Shown here piece by piece: positions 41,830-52,877 of a DNA stretch of 64,000 bases; within the stretch, counting starts at the first letter, position 1, and each line of letters opens with the position of its first letter. The stretch comes from Agelas oroides (lineage: Eukaryota > Porifera > Demospongiae > Agelasida > Agelasidae), in NCBI GenBank assembly GCA_949130485.1, contig OX422184.1, positions 8,720,996 through 8,784,995 of the forward strand, in the 5' to 3' direction. The position numbers and the translations under genes were made by a program. The notes under the pieces were generated by a model. It was not told where the DNA came from and made no database searches. It saw only the letters and a program-made list of their open reading frames with translations.

Positions 41830-44800
41830 CATCATTACCGACAATACTTGGTTTTAGCATTCCCTTCCACCTCTACATTCATGATCAACATTCAAATCAA
41901 GCAGACATTAACACATACTTGGTGGTCAACATGCATGTACCTCCGATATTGGCATTTTGGTACATAGTTTGATATTCGGTTAGCTTTATTTGGTTCATAT
42001 CATCACCAATCCATGAACAAACTCTACATTCATGATCAACACTCAAATCAAGCAGGCCATACCCATACTTGGGTGGCCAACATGCATGTACCTCCGATAT
42101 TAGCATTTTGGTGCATAGTTTGATATTCGGTTAGCTTTATTTGGTTCATATCGTCACCAATCCATGAACAAACTCAAAATCTTGGTTTTAGCGTTCCCTT
42201 CCACCCCCACATTCATGTTCAATACTCAAATCAAACAGGCCATACACATACTTGGGTGGCCAACATGCATGTACCTCTGATATTGGCATTTTGGTGCATA
42301 GTTTGATATTCGGTTAGCTTTATTTGGTTCATATCGTAACCAATCCATGAACAAACTCAAAATCTTGGTTTTAGCATTCCCTTCCACCTCTACATTCACA
42401 CTGAAATCAAGCAGGCCATACACATACTTGGGTAGCCAACATGCATGCACCTCCGATATTGGCATTTTGGTACATAGTTTGATATTCGGTTAGGTTTATT
42501 TGGTTCACATCGTCACAAATCCAAGATTTTGAGTTTGTTCATGGATTGGTGACGACATGAACCAAAATGCCAATACTGGAGGTACATGCATGTTGGCCAC
42601 CCAAGTATGTGTATGGCGTTCTTGATTTGAGTGTTGAGTGTTGATCATGAATGTAGAGGTGGAAGGGAACGCTAAAACCAAGATTTTGAGTTTGTTCATG
42701 GTTTTAGCATTCCCTTCCACCTTTACATTCATGATCAACACTCAAATCAAGCAGACATTAACACATAGTTGGTGGCCAACATGCATGTACCTCCGATATT
42801 AGCATTTTGGTGCATAGTTTGATATTCGGTTAGCTTTATTTGGTTCATATCGTCACCAATCCATGAACAAACTCAAAATCTTGGTTTTAGCGTTCCCTTC
42901 CACCCCCACATTCATGTTCAATACTCAAATCAAACAGGCCATACACATACTTGGGTGGCCAACATGCATGTACCTCCGATATTGGCATTTTGGTGCATAG
43001 TTTGATATTCGGTTAGCTTTATTTGGTTCATATCGTAACCAATCCATGAACAAACTCAAAATCTTGGTTTTAGCATTCCCTTCCACCTCTACATTCACAC
43101 TGAAATCAAGCAGGCCATACACATACTTGGGTAGCCAACATGCATGCACCTCCGATATTGGCATTTTGGTACATAGTTTGATATTCGGTTAGGTTTATTT
43201 GGTTCACATCGTCACAAATCCAAGATTTTGAGTTTGTTCATGGATTGGTGACGACATGAACCAAAATGCCAATACTGGAGGTACATGCATGTTGGTCACC
43301 CAAGTATGTGTATGGCGTTCTTGATTTGAGTGTTGAGTGTTGATCATGAATGTAGAGGTGGAAGGGAACGCTAAAACCAAGATTTTGAGTTTGTTCATGG
43401 TTTTAGCATTCCCTTCCACCTTTACATTCATGATCAACACTCAAATCAAGCAGACGTTAACACATAGTTGGTGGCCAACATGCATGTACCTCCGATATTG
43501 GCATTTTGGTACATAGTTTGATATTCGGTTAGCTTTATTTGGTTCATATCGTCACCAATCCATGAACAAACTCAAAATCTTGGTTTTAGCATTCCCGGGA
43601 ACGCTAAAACCAAGATTTTGAGTTCATGGATTGGTGACGATATGAACCAAATAAAGCTAACCGAATATCAAACTATGCACGAAAATGCTAATATCGGAGG
43701 TACATGCATGTTGGCCACCCAAGTATGGGTATGGCCTGCTTGATTTGAGTGTTGATCATGAATGTAGAGGTGGAAGTAGAAAGTGCACACACTAATCTCG
43801 TGAGGATGTCAGTAACAATAAATATGTATGTCTCTTTCTAGGCAGCTTTAATAGGCGGCATTCTACTCTCAGTAGTACTGGTGGTGGAGGTACTGATGAT
43901 TGTGGCCTGCATCATCTTTTGTATTAAGGTGGCACAGTACCCTGGATTTTTAAGGTCAACAAACCTGGAATCCATGCGTATACCGTGATTTATCGATTTG
44001 GAACACTGTAACTCGATAATCGGAAATTCTGAGAAATTGATTACGATAATCGATTAATTGTCCCACCCCTAGCACTGACAATGTTCCTGTAAAAGCTAGC
44101 CCTTGAAACTGCATTTCTTGCACGTTTGTGATGCACACTAACTGTGACTGTTACATCATGATATTCGGTTAGCTTTATTTGGTTCATATCGTCACCAATG
44201 CATGAACAAACTCAAAATCTTGGTTTTAGCGTTCCCTTCCACCTCTACATTCACACTCAAATCAAGAACGCCATACACATACGTGGGTGGCCAACATGCA
44301 TGTACCTCCAATATTGGCATTTTGGTGCATAGTTTGATATTCGGTTAGCTTTATTTGGTTCATATCGTAACCAATCCATGAACAAACTCAAAATCGTGGT
44401 TTTAGCGTTCCCTTCCACCTCCACATTCGTGATCAACACTCAACTCAAGAACGCCATACACATACTTGGGTAGCCAACATGCATGTACCTCCGGTATTGG
44501 CATTTTGATGCATAGTTTGATTATTCGGTTAGCTTTATTTGGTTCATATCGTAAACAAACCATGAACAAACTCAAAATCTTGGTATGGTTTTAGCGTTCC
44601 CTTCCACCTCCACATTCATGATCAACACTCAAATCAAGAACGCCATACACATACTTGGGTGGCCAACATGCATGTACCTCCGGTATTGGCATTTTGGTGC
44701 ATAGTTTGATATTCGGGTAGCTTTATTTGGTTCATATCGTAAACAAACCATGAAGAAAGTCAAAATCTTGGTTTTAGCGTTCCCTTCCACCTGTACATTC

Positions 44801-46590
44801 ATGATCAACACTCATATCAAGCAGGCCATACACATACTTGGGTGGCCAACATGCATGTACCTCCGATATTAGCATTTTGGTGCATAGTTTGATATTCGGT
44901 TAGCTTTATTTGGTTCATATCGTCACCAATCCATGAACAAACTCAAAATCTTGGTTTTAGCGTTCCCTTCCACCCCCACATTCATGTTCAATACTCAAAT
45001 CAAACAGGCCATACACATACTTGGGTGGCCAACATGCATGTACCTCCGATATTGGCATTTTGGTGCATAGTTTGATTATTCGGTTAGCTTTATTTGGTTC
45101 ATATCGTAACCAATCCATGAACAAACTCAAAATCGTGGTTTTAGCGTTCCCTTCCACCTCCACATTCATGATCAACACTCAACTCAAGAACGCCATACAC
45201 ATACTTGGGTAGCCAACATGCATGTACCTCCGGTATTGGCATTTTGATGCATAGTTTGATTATTCGGTTAGCTTTATTTGGTTCATATCGTAAACAAACC
45301 ATGAACAAACTCAAAATCTTGGTATGGTTTTAGCGTTCCCTTCCACCTCCACATTCATGATCAACACTCAAATCAAGAACGCCATACACATACTTGGGTG
45401 GCCAACATGCATGTACCTCCGGTGTTGGCATTTTGGTGCATAGTTTGATATTCGGTTAGCTTTATTTGGTTCATATCGTAAACAAACCATGAAGAAAGTC
45501 AAAATCTTGGTTTTAGCGTTCCCTTTCACCTGTACATTCATGATCAACACTCATATCAAGCAGGCCATACACATACTTGGGTGGCCAACATGCATGTACC
45601 TCCAATATTGGCATTTTGGTGCATAGTTTGATATTCGGTTAGCTTTATTTGGTTCATATCGTAACCAATCCTGTGACGATATGAACCAAATAAAGCTAAC
45701 CGAATATGAAACTATGCACCAAAATGCCAATACCGGAGGTACATGCGTGTTGGCTACCCAAGTATGTGTATTGCCTGCATGATTTGAGGGTTGATCATGA
45801 ATGTGGAGGTGGAAGGGAACGCTAAAACCAAGATTTTGAGTTTGTTCAACCAATGCATGAACAAACTCAAAATCTTGGTTTTAGCGTTCCCTTCCACCTC
45901 TACATTCACACTCAAATCAAGAACGCCATACACATACGTGGGTGGCCAACATGCATGTACCTCCAATATTGGCATTTTGGTGCATAGTTTGATATTCGGT
46001 TAGCTTTATTTGGTTCATATCGTAACCAATCCATGAACAAACTCAAAATCTTGGTTTTAGCATTCCCTTCCACCTCCACATTCATGATCAACACTCAACT
46101 CAAGAACGCCATACACATACTTGGGTGGCCAACATGCATGTACCTCCGGTATTGGCATTTTGATGCATAGTTTGATTATTCGGTTAGCTTTATTTGGTTC
46201 ATATCGTAAACAAACCATGAACAAACTCAAAATCTTGGTATGGTTTTAGCGTTCCCTTCCACCTCCACATTCATGATCAACACTCAAATCAAGAACGCCA
46301 TACACATACTTGGGTGGCCAACATGCATGTACCTCCGGTATTGGCATTTTGGTGCATAGTTTGATATTCGGTTAGCTTTATTTGGTTCATATCGTAAACA
46401 AACCATGCAGAAACTCAAAATCTTGGTTTTAGCGTTCCCTTCCACCTCTACATTCATGATCAACACTCAAATCGAGCAGACATTAACACATAGTTGGTGG
46501 CCAACATGCATGTACCTCCGATATTGGCATTTTGGTACATAGTTTGATATTCGGTTAGCTTTATTTGGTTCATATCGTCACCAATCCATG
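41830..46590. repeat. ~185-bp satellite array with inverted monomers and higher-order repeats
   Basis: Monomers contain GCGTTCCCTTCCACCTC, ATTCATGATCAACACTCAA, CTTGGGTGGCCAACATGCAT, TTTGATATTCGGTTAGC and CAATCCATGAACAAACTC. Most run in one orientation; blocks at about 42515-42700, 43215-43400, 43595-43780 and 45670-45850 run in the other. 42020-42740 and 42720-43440 are a near-identical ~699-bp higher-order duplication. The array is interrupted at about 43785-44155 by unique sequence. Short ORFs on the minus strand (for example with YEPNKANRISNYAPKC) are products of the repeat and not genes. Confidence 0.92.
43842..43928 (+). CDS. Isolated transmembrane-helix exon within the satellite
   Basis: An 87-bp segment is flanked by a strong acceptor (TCTCTTTCTAG, ending 43841) and a GT donor at 43929. 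It is phase 0 at both ends and encodes 29 residues: a Gly-Ile-Leu-Val-rich helix starting AALIGGILLSVVLV and ending CIIFCIK, that is a ~25-residue hydrophobic span closed by Lys. Single exons for the membrane span are usual in type I receptors and adhesion proteins of animals. The surrounding satellite would then sit in that gene's introns. No neighbouring exon was recognised, so the gene is unnamed. Confidence 0.5.
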
Positions 46591-46747
46591 AACATTGCTA
46601 ATGTCATGCATGGATCAATGACGCTGGAAGCCTTGAATACAGAGATAGTGGAGCTCACCCCAGAAGCCACCATCAGACCCAGACACAAGTAGTGCAGGTG
46701 GAGGTGTAGTTGCTAGTAGTACCCCATCTATTGGACTGCCTTCTGGG

Positions 46748-46962
46748 ACTTATGAGTCTGCAATACACCTGACCAGTGCCCTATCTGACATAGACAAGTT
46801 CAATTACTTGCTGTCATTATTGGAGAAGTTGGCCTATGAAGCTATTGCTGGATTGACCCGTCTTCAGCTAACTATGGTGAGGCGATAGAGATACTCAAGA
46901 AACGGTTTGGAAACCGACAGATGATCATCTCAAGGCACATGGAGATCCTACTTGACCCTTTT
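46748..46962 (+). pseudogene. BEL/Pao retrotransposon gag fragment (DUF1759-like)
   Basis: The plus strand reads SAIHLTSALSDIDKFNYL, LLEKLAYEAIAGL, then after a one-base frame change NYGEAIEILKKRFGN and ISRHMEILL. This is the DUF1759 signature of BEL/Pao gag (I.KFNYL..LL...A...I.GL....NY..A...L..RFG). One frameshift and an upstream stop break it. It lies directly after the satellite. Confidence 0.75.
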
Positions 46963-48096
46963 ACCCCAACGCACATGCGCAGAAATCGATCGTGTGGTTA
47001 TGAGAGAAGCTAATAAAAAATGGCAATTTTGTGTAGTGTTCGTTGGATATGCAGGCTTCAAATTTACTTTCCTGTATATTTAGATGGGGATTGGGGCCAG
47101 ATTGGGTCCTAGCTATTAAAATGTATGGGAAAACTGAACTTTTGAGTGTGCAGATCTCACAAACTAAAGATGCTATCCAGCTCAAATTCTAAAATTCAGG
47201 ACAATCAGAGGTACTCCCCAAAAGTGGGTGATGAATCAATGAAACATGGTATAAAGCTGAAATTTGTAAGTCAGTCTGCAGTCAGAGAGTACTAACTATG
47301 GTAGGTAGATCAAGATGCTGGGAGAAAATTTAATGGAGGGGGCGTGGTTTTGGAAAGCCCCAAATGTGCTTCGATTGACTTCCTGTTACACGTATTACCT
47401 AACTCTAAGTCCAAAAAGGCGCTGCGATCACAAATAGAAGAGCGGGCGCATTTGGCCGCTATCGGGTGTAATGGGTTTTAACAGCTTTGCCGTTTCAGAA
47501 ACATGGGTACATACTGGCTATTCCATTGGCGCAGTGGTGTGATGAAACTATAGGCTGCATAGTAGAAAAATGTCATGTTACCTTTGACCAGACCGGTTTA
47601 TCTGTCAGGCTTAAGAGAGAACTCACAAATAAATTCACTAGGTTGTGTGCTCACAGACGACAGAGATTCTCGTCCTAGCTTCATGTTTCTGTGTATGGCT
47701 TCTGGTTGGACATAGTTGGTCTGATCATGTTTACCCACACACTACACTCACTCACCCATATACCATATAATATAAATATGTATATCGACTTCTTGTGGTA
47801 TGCAATAACTACATACTAGCTCAAAAATGCTCAGGTGTGGTGATGAAGCCAACTTGGGTACACAGTGGCACCAAGGTGGGGTTGATCAGGGCCGGCGGAG
47901 CCGGTCCGGTTGCTCAGGCCATGGCCGGACCAATTTTTCTGTACTAGTGATTTTAATTAGTCACCATTTCCTGTTTCCGCATGTATAAATTGTCATTTCT
48001 AACACCTGTCTGTACCACTGATGATGATCTCTGCATAGTGATTGAAACATGTGGTAATCAATAATTTCCTTGAAAGTGTACCGGCTAGTGTAGTTC
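46963..48096. other. Non-coding stretch with a dispersed repeat
   Basis: 47370-47487 (TGTGCTTCGATTGACTTCCT ... CGCATTTGGCCGCTATCGGG) recurs inverted at 52083-52203. 47880-47935 is G/C-rich with GCCGGCGGAGCCGGTCCGG. No coding region recognised. Confidence 0.45.
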
Positions 48097-48330
48097 TCAT
48101 CCGCAGAGGGTCTCATCCAGCAGGTATCCTCGTATCTCCTGCAATCGTTGGTCTTCCCTCTGCAGCTTCACAAACTCTGTCCCTAGTTCCATCTCTTTGT
48201 CATGATGGACTGCAGGGTCAGTGGTGACCTGCATCACATCAGGCTCAAACTCAGGCTCGTCGGCTTGGTTCTCCATAGGAGGCTCCCTAGACAGTGCATC
48301 AGCATGCAGGTGTCCACAGCCTGACCCAGC
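48097..48330 (-). pseudogene. Ty3/gypsy pol: end of RNase H and linker to integrase
   Basis: The minus strand reads HLHADALSREPP followed by an acidic stretch and LQREDQRLQEIRGYL. ADALSR is the conserved end of the gypsy RNase H domain, and the LQ..D..L..I..YL helix precedes the integrase zinc domain. The integrase itself is absent. Confidence 0.7.
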
Positions 48331-48613
48331 AAGTGGAACTGAAGAGTTGCCTGAAGTTGACTCTGACTCTGAGGAGGACCCTGAAGCAACTGAATTGGAA
48401 CCTGAACTGGGTCCCTCTGCAGACCACACCCACCCACCCCCCCCCATTGCTCAGAGCAACCAACAGCCGCCCACCAGAATTCGTACCGCATACAACCTAA
48501 ACAGGGGTCGCCCAATCGGCACACCTAAAACGCTACTGTCTCCTCTTGAACTCCTCCCGAAAAGTCTGAAAGAGAGTCTCAAACAGTTCTTGCACGCTCT
48601 CCATGATCACTGA
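48331..48613 (+). pseudogene. Plus-strand segment inside the gypsy remnant, acidic and Pro-rich
   Basis: Between two minus-strand pol pieces, the plus strand is open: an acidic run (EELPEVDSDSEEDPEATELE), a Pro run, then TRIRTAYNLNRGRP and a Leu/Lys helix ending HALHDH. The acidic-then-basic layout resembles the C-terminal tail of gypsy Pol or Env-less elements. It is in the orientation opposite to its neighbours. Identity is uncertain; the orientation of the open frame is clear. Confidence 0.45.
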
Positions 48614-49243
48614 CGAAGAGGCTCTATCCTTAGCAAGTAGGCTGTGAAATGTTTGGCTGCCCACAGTATGCCCAGGGCGCTCTCAGCAGGGGAGAGAGTT
48701 TGGCTCGCATATGCGATGGGGTGTAGGCGACCATCTGCCTGCTCTTGCTCCAGAACAGCACCTAGGCCCTGACCACTAGCATCTGTGTGTAACACAAAAG
48801 GCTTACTGAAACATAGGTAAGCCAACACAGGTGGGGAGCTAAGAAGCTCCTTGAGCTTCACAAATGCCTGTTGACACTGGGTCGTCCAGACAAATGGAAC
48901 ATCCTGCCTTGTCAGAGAGTGCAATACCTTTGAAAAATTTGGAATAAATCTCCGATAATATCCAGCGATACCAAGAAATTCTCGCACTCCCTTCACATTC
49001 ACAGGAGCTCTGAACTCCTGCACGGCTTGCACCTTTTCTGGAAAGACACCTTTGGCAGGAATAATGTGTCCCAAATACAGGACCTCAGGGCAGGTGAACT
49101 GACATTTCTGTGCGTGACCTTTCAGTCCAATCTTCCTCAAGTGATCAAACACCTGGCATGGGTGATCAACATGCTCTCGGATACAACTCATGAAGACGAT
49201 AACATCATCAATATAGACATACAGGGTATTGGCAAGCTCTCAT
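48607..49243 (-). pseudogene. Ty3/gypsy pol: RT motif C, thumb, connection and RNase H
   Basis: From about 49243 the minus strand reads YVYIDDVIVF (catalytic YIDD at 49204-49215), then VFDHLRKIGLKGHAQKCQF, YLGHII, VREFLGIAGYYRRFI, FVWTTQCQQAF and FVLHTDASGQGLGAVL (RNase H Asp). It ends at a stop (48607) within RNase H. About 200 codons remain without an internal stop. Immediately upstream a TGA and the palindrome CTCATGCATGAG (49239-49250) mark the break with the next piece. Confidence 0.9.
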
Positions 49244-49250
49244 GCATGAG

Positions 49251-49395
49251 GTATCCCGGGAGAAGACAGCTTTTGCCACGATGAATGGATTGTACGAATT
49301 CCGTGTAATGCCGTTCAGGTTGTGCGATTCGCCAGCCACTTTCCAACGGCTGATGCAGAAGACACTGGCTGGACTGGGAGGTGACGTGCCCTCTT
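49251..49395 (+). pseudogene. Ty3/gypsy RT palm segment (motif B), inverted in place
   Basis: The plus strand reads REKTAFATMNGLYEFRVMPF, LCDSPATFQRLM, LAGLGG. This is exactly the RT segment that should lie between the LDA block on the minus strand at 49403-49408 and YIDD on the minus strand at 49204-49215. The FG of the usual MPFGL is Arg here. The order is right and only the strand is wrong, so this ~150-bp stretch has been flipped where it sits. Confidence 0.85.
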
Positions 49396-49640
49396 GCAAC
49401 GAGCATCAAGGGTAGTGAACACTCTTCTGCCATCCAGTTGATCCAATAAATCGTCAATTCAGTGCAAGGAATATACATCTTTTCTGGTGACAGCATTTAG
49501 TCTTTGATAATCGACGCAAAAGCGTAGACTACAGTCCTTTCGTAGCATCTCATTCACCACACGGGTTAGCTCTGGTCGAAGAGAGAAGGGGACACGTCGA
49601 GGTGGCTGTCTTACAGGTGGGCTGTCCCCAGTCTCAATGA
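49396..49640 (-). pseudogene. Ty3/gypsy pol: RT N-terminal part to motif A
   Basis: The minus strand reads PFSLRPELTRVV, CSLRFCVDYQRLNAVTRKD, an in-frame stop, then IDDLLDQLDG and VFTTLDAR (motif A, catalytic Asp). Continuous with 48607-49243 in the element, apart from the inverted piece between them. Confidence 0.85.
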
Positions 49641-49925
49641 AGGATGATGTTGAAGCTGGAGACCAGTTGGTGGAAAGAAAAGACTCAATGAAGTGTGTGT
49701 GTGTATCTGCGAGGATGGTCTTTCGAAAGATGAAACTATCAAGCAGTTGATAATTTTGCCCTGGAGAAAGATCAGCTTGGAGAAGTGGGGGAGGTGGAGC
49801 ACTGCATCCACATTAATCCTGGCCTCTGTTGCCGGGAAAGCCAGTCCAGGATACTGGGACTCGGATTCAGTACATTGCTCCACCGCACCAAGTGCAGGCT
49901 CTACTAGCACTATCAACATGTATAT

Positions 49926-50030
49926 GCAGTCAAACCACTGGTAAAACTAACTGATGTCCTGCAGTCCGACGCTGAAGGGACTAGGCCCACTGGTGAAACT
50001 CACCGACGCCCTGCAGTCCAATGGAGGGAC
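49926..50030. repeat. Tandem duplication of ~52 bp
   Basis: CCACTGGTAAAACTAACTGA ... CTGCAGTCC is repeated once with a few changes (CCACTGGTGAAACTCACCGA ... CTGCAGTCC). It lies between the RT and protease pieces of the gypsy remnant; 49641-49925 has no recognisable coding region. Confidence 0.6.
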
Positions 50031-50326
50031 CAGCCTTTGAGCCTGTCCTTCCAGCCTGCCTTCGCTTGTCCCGACTGGCAGCTGTAGGGTTACACAATGC
50101 ATGCATAACAATAATGGCACCGCTGGTGTGACTGCACGTGCATGCTGGTAGTGTTATGCATGAATTGTCGAACGCTACAGCTGCTGGTCAGGACCAACGA
50201 GGGGAGGCTGGAGGGACAGACTCAGAAGCTAAGAGACTGCAAGAGGAGTGGGCCTCTGCAGAGCACCAGAAGATGGCGAGTACCAGTCCTACGGTGGGGT
50301 GGACAGAGTGACAGGAGCCATGTGAC

Positions 50327-50830
50327 CCCTGTTTTATGCGGTGGTGACCACAGAAAAGTCGCCCATGGAAGCAGTGGTTGATCCTGGCTCCTCCGCCACG
50401 ATAATCTCATTCGAGCAGTTCAAGTAGATTGGGCAGCAAGCACGTATTCCCAGTGAGGACTGAAACTGATCGTACTCGATATTGGTGTGGAAGCCCAAGG
50501 AGGCAGTGCCAGTGTCAGAGGGATAGCAAGAGTGCATTTGATTGGCACCCGCCACATCCAGAGCATCCTTGTGACTGCTGAAGTGAGAGGTCTTGTTGAA
50601 ACTGGGTTGCCGACGGTGTTTGAACCGAGAAATGCCTTGATAACAGAGCCAGGACTCTATTTGGAAGACTCACTGGTAGAGCCAGATCCAGATGGAAGAG
50701 TTTGCTTGGTGATTCACAACTTCCACAGGAGAAAACAAAGCAACTCATGTCATTGGGAATGTGTAACACTATAGCTGCTGCCTCTGATGAGAGGTGAAGT
50801 GGAAGGATGCCCAGAGAGAGGATTCTGTTA
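50327..50830 (+). pseudogene. Ty3/gypsy aspartic protease and downstream linker, plus strand
   Basis: The plus strand reads FYAVVTTEKSPMEAVVDPGS, then SATIISFEQF (retropepsin active site, with DPG for the usual DTG; Asp at 50380-50382), a stop, then after about 50 bases VEAQG, LVTAEVRG, VFEPRNAL, GLYLEDSLVEPDPDGRVCL, which is the region before RT in this gypsy lineage. It is on the strand opposite to the RT pieces. The element it belongs to is therefore split across both strands, or two copies lie head to head. Confidence 0.75.
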
Positions 50831-51669
50831 AGTGTTGTGACTGTACTGTTGTATGTGCACTGTGTTTACGTTTATATTCATCAACATTGCCTACTTCTCC
50901 TGTGTTGTCAATTTGTGGGGGAGGAGGAGATTTCAGTGCCGCCGTGATGGTATTGGCCTGGTAGGTACTAGGGTGTGTGGTTCAAGTGCTTCATCGTGAA
51001 CAGCTTTCATTGTGTATGGCATTAATTTGTGTACTTGGTCGGTTATCAAAAGTGAAGCATCACCATGACACTGAGCACGCAAGCACGCACATGTACACAG
51101 AGATACCTCTAGCTTTAAATTGCGCTAGCTAGGGTAATGTCAAACAATTCAATCAAGCTCCAAACTTCTATTCAGCCCTTAACCGAAAAAAATACTAGGC
51201 TAAGAGTCTCATCCGCCCTTGCACATTGAACATAGGTGTGTCCAAAATTTGTCTTTGGAGGGCTCTGCCGTTGACAGCCGTAGGCAGGTTAGCGTCAGTC
51301 TCTGCACTCAGACAACACTGCTGTAGAGCTTCATGCTTGCGGTGGCAGACTCGACGGAGGTAGTGTAAGAAAGACAGTACAGCGTCCGAATAAACCTATG
51401 GTCCGATTATCAAACAATTACTCTACTCACCAGACTGTGATGTAACTAGACCAATACTAGTGCCAATGAATTCATTGGCCCTTCCACTGCACTCTTGCGC
51501 TCTACATACAGGCTCTTCAAGTTGCAAAGGTCGATGGCATTTGGAACTATAGGCATGTCAAACTTCGTTGAAAGTAGATAGGCTGGCTTTCAATTGGTAT
51601 TCTGTCAACAGCATTGTTGCTTTCACGGGTGGAACAGCTCGTGTTTAGGTCAGTTTCATGAAAGGAGTC
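50831..51669. other. Gene-poor stretch
   Basis: No ORF or repeat of note found, apart from a short GT/AC-rich segment at about 51085-51105. Confidence 0.35.
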
Positions 51670-51670
51670 C

Positions 51671-51736
51671 AGGTCTCGTGCCCAGACCCCACCCACCCAG
51701 CTCTTGTGAGAGGGTTGGGTCTGGGCACGAGACTAC
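51671..51736. mobile_element. Hairpin MITE (AGTCTCGTGCCCAGACCC type)
   Basis: GTCTCGTGCCCAGACCCCAC at the left and TTGGGTCTGGGCACGAGAC at the right form an almost perfect hairpin with a short loop. It has the same terminal motif as the other MITEs of the window. Confidence 0.75.
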
Positions 51737-51744
51737 ACTTGACT

Positions 51745-52033
51745 AGTCTCGTGCCCAGCCGGATATAACCTACGGAAAATCCGTCTGGTAAGGTAAGGCG
51801 CATTTCTTGGGCTTTTGCACGTCAGCAGGGTTTGAATAAGGTCGGATATATGGAAGTTCTCGCCTCTAAATGGCTTCAATTATCACCAATTAGCATCCAC
51901 ACAAGCGCTAGTGGGCCGCTGGACATGCTACAATTTGATTGGCACATTCAAATAACTCCGTCAAAATTAGGAATCCAGCCTTACCTTACCAGACGGACTT
52001 TCCGTAGGTTTTTCTGGCTGGTCACGAGACCAA
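51745..52033. mobile_element. MITE with ~60-bp TIRs
   Basis: AGTCTCGTGCCCAGCCGGAT, CCTACGGAAAATCCGTCTGG and TAAGGTAAGGC at the left pair with the right-end GCCTTACCTTACCAGACGG, TTTCCGTAGG and GGTCACGAGACC. The ~170-bp core is non-coding. It begins nine bases after the preceding hairpin MITE, so two related elements are adjacent. Confidence 0.8.
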
Positions 52034-52082
52034 CACTTGACGTACGAAACGCGAAGCCGCAAGGGATGCGGGATGGCATAAG

Positions 52083-52203
52083 TTCACACCGTTTGAAACG
52101 ACACCCGATAGCAGCCAAATGCGCTCACAATTTGCTTCCACTATTTATCGTAATCGCTGCACATTGTTGGACTTAGTGTAACATGAAGTCAATCGAAGCA
52201 CAA
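52083..52203. repeat. Dispersed repeat, inverted partner of 47370-47487
   Basis: Reverse-complement match to 47370-47487, about 75% over 115 bp, including the AAGTCAATCGAAGCACA and GATAGC(A/G)GCCAAATGCGC blocks. Non-coding. Confidence 0.6.
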
Positions 52204-52284
52204 TTAGCTACGGTGTCCTATAGGGACTTCCCCTCAAAATCGCGTTCGAAGTTTGCCTGTCGACCATATTTGGCCACAGTCCGC

Positions 52285-52704
52285 TTATATCCCACACGCT
52301 ACTTGTTCTATTGTGTAAATACTATCTAAATTCATTGGAAGAAGACAGCAAACGAGCTGGAACACTGTAAACTGATTGAGGAGGAGATCACTGAGGTCTC
52401 CCTTACTTCGCCACTTACCAACAGGTGGTGTGTTCTTTTGAATCTTTCTCTTTCTACATAGTTCAGATGGCCCAGGTGAATGTAATCTATCCAGCACATG
52501 GTTCATATAGTTAGTAGGTCTTGACAGTGGTGTTCTAGTGAATGGCAGGAGAGTCTGGAGGGTCATATGTGCAGGGCCGAAATCTGTTATGCCATCCCAG
52601 CGAGTAGACACTAGCTGCCAGGGATCATGACGAAACCATAACCACAGATGCATCAGGATCATGGGGCTGTAGGGGGTTTCTGGCAGAGCCATCGGTTCCA
52701 GCAA
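52285..52704 (-). CDS. Unknown open frame, possible exon
   Basis: A 139-codon minus-strand frame starting at TTG. Central part: RWDGITDFGPAHMTLQTLL, then RTPLSRPTNYMNHVLDRLH and a basic segment CRKRKIQKN. Composition is protein-like, but I recognise no domain, and Met is not at the start, so it would be an exon or a truncated gene. Confidence 0.3.
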   Translation of the reverse strand: MLEPMALPETPYSPMILMHLWLWFRHDPWQLVSTRWDGITDFGPAHMTLQTLLPFTRTPLSRPTNYMNHVLDRLHSPGPSELCRKRKIQKNTPPVGKWRSKGDLSDLLLNQFTVFQLVCCLLPMNLDSIYTIEQVACGI

Positions 52705-52877
52705 CCATGGGATTCACAGGAAGCTCTTGCATTGCAGAACAGTCTGCCACCTGAGACTGTCAGCATATCCCCCTGAAATTCACTGGATAGCATGGATGTG
52801 CCATTCCAGGTACAACCTCCACCGATCCGCCTCCCCCCAAAAATTTTTGTTGCCTCAATCATTGGTCCAGCTGACAA
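52659..52877 (-). CDS. Unknown Gly/Cys-rich open frame, possible exon
   Basis: A 72-codon minus-strand frame, TTG-initiated, overlapping the 5' part of 52285-52704 in another frame. It reads FGGRRIGGGCTWNG, MLSSEFQGDMLTVSGG, then NARASCESHGCWN. It might be the upstream exon of the previous frame, joined by splicing or broken from it by a frameshift. No family recognised. Confidence 0.3.
   Translation of the reverse strand: MSAGPMIEATKIFGGRRIGGGCTWNGTSMLSSEFQGDMLTVSGGRLFCNARASCESHGCWNRWLCQKPPTAP

Noticed and set aside
41897-46466. About a dozen 60-100 codon frames with MLIMNV and YEPNKANRISNYAPK
   Set aside because: They repeat with the satellite monomer and reflect its sequence, not genes.
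41830-46590. CRISPR-like array
   Set aside because: Monomers are contiguous, diverged and partly inverted without unique spacers; it is a eukaryotic satellite.
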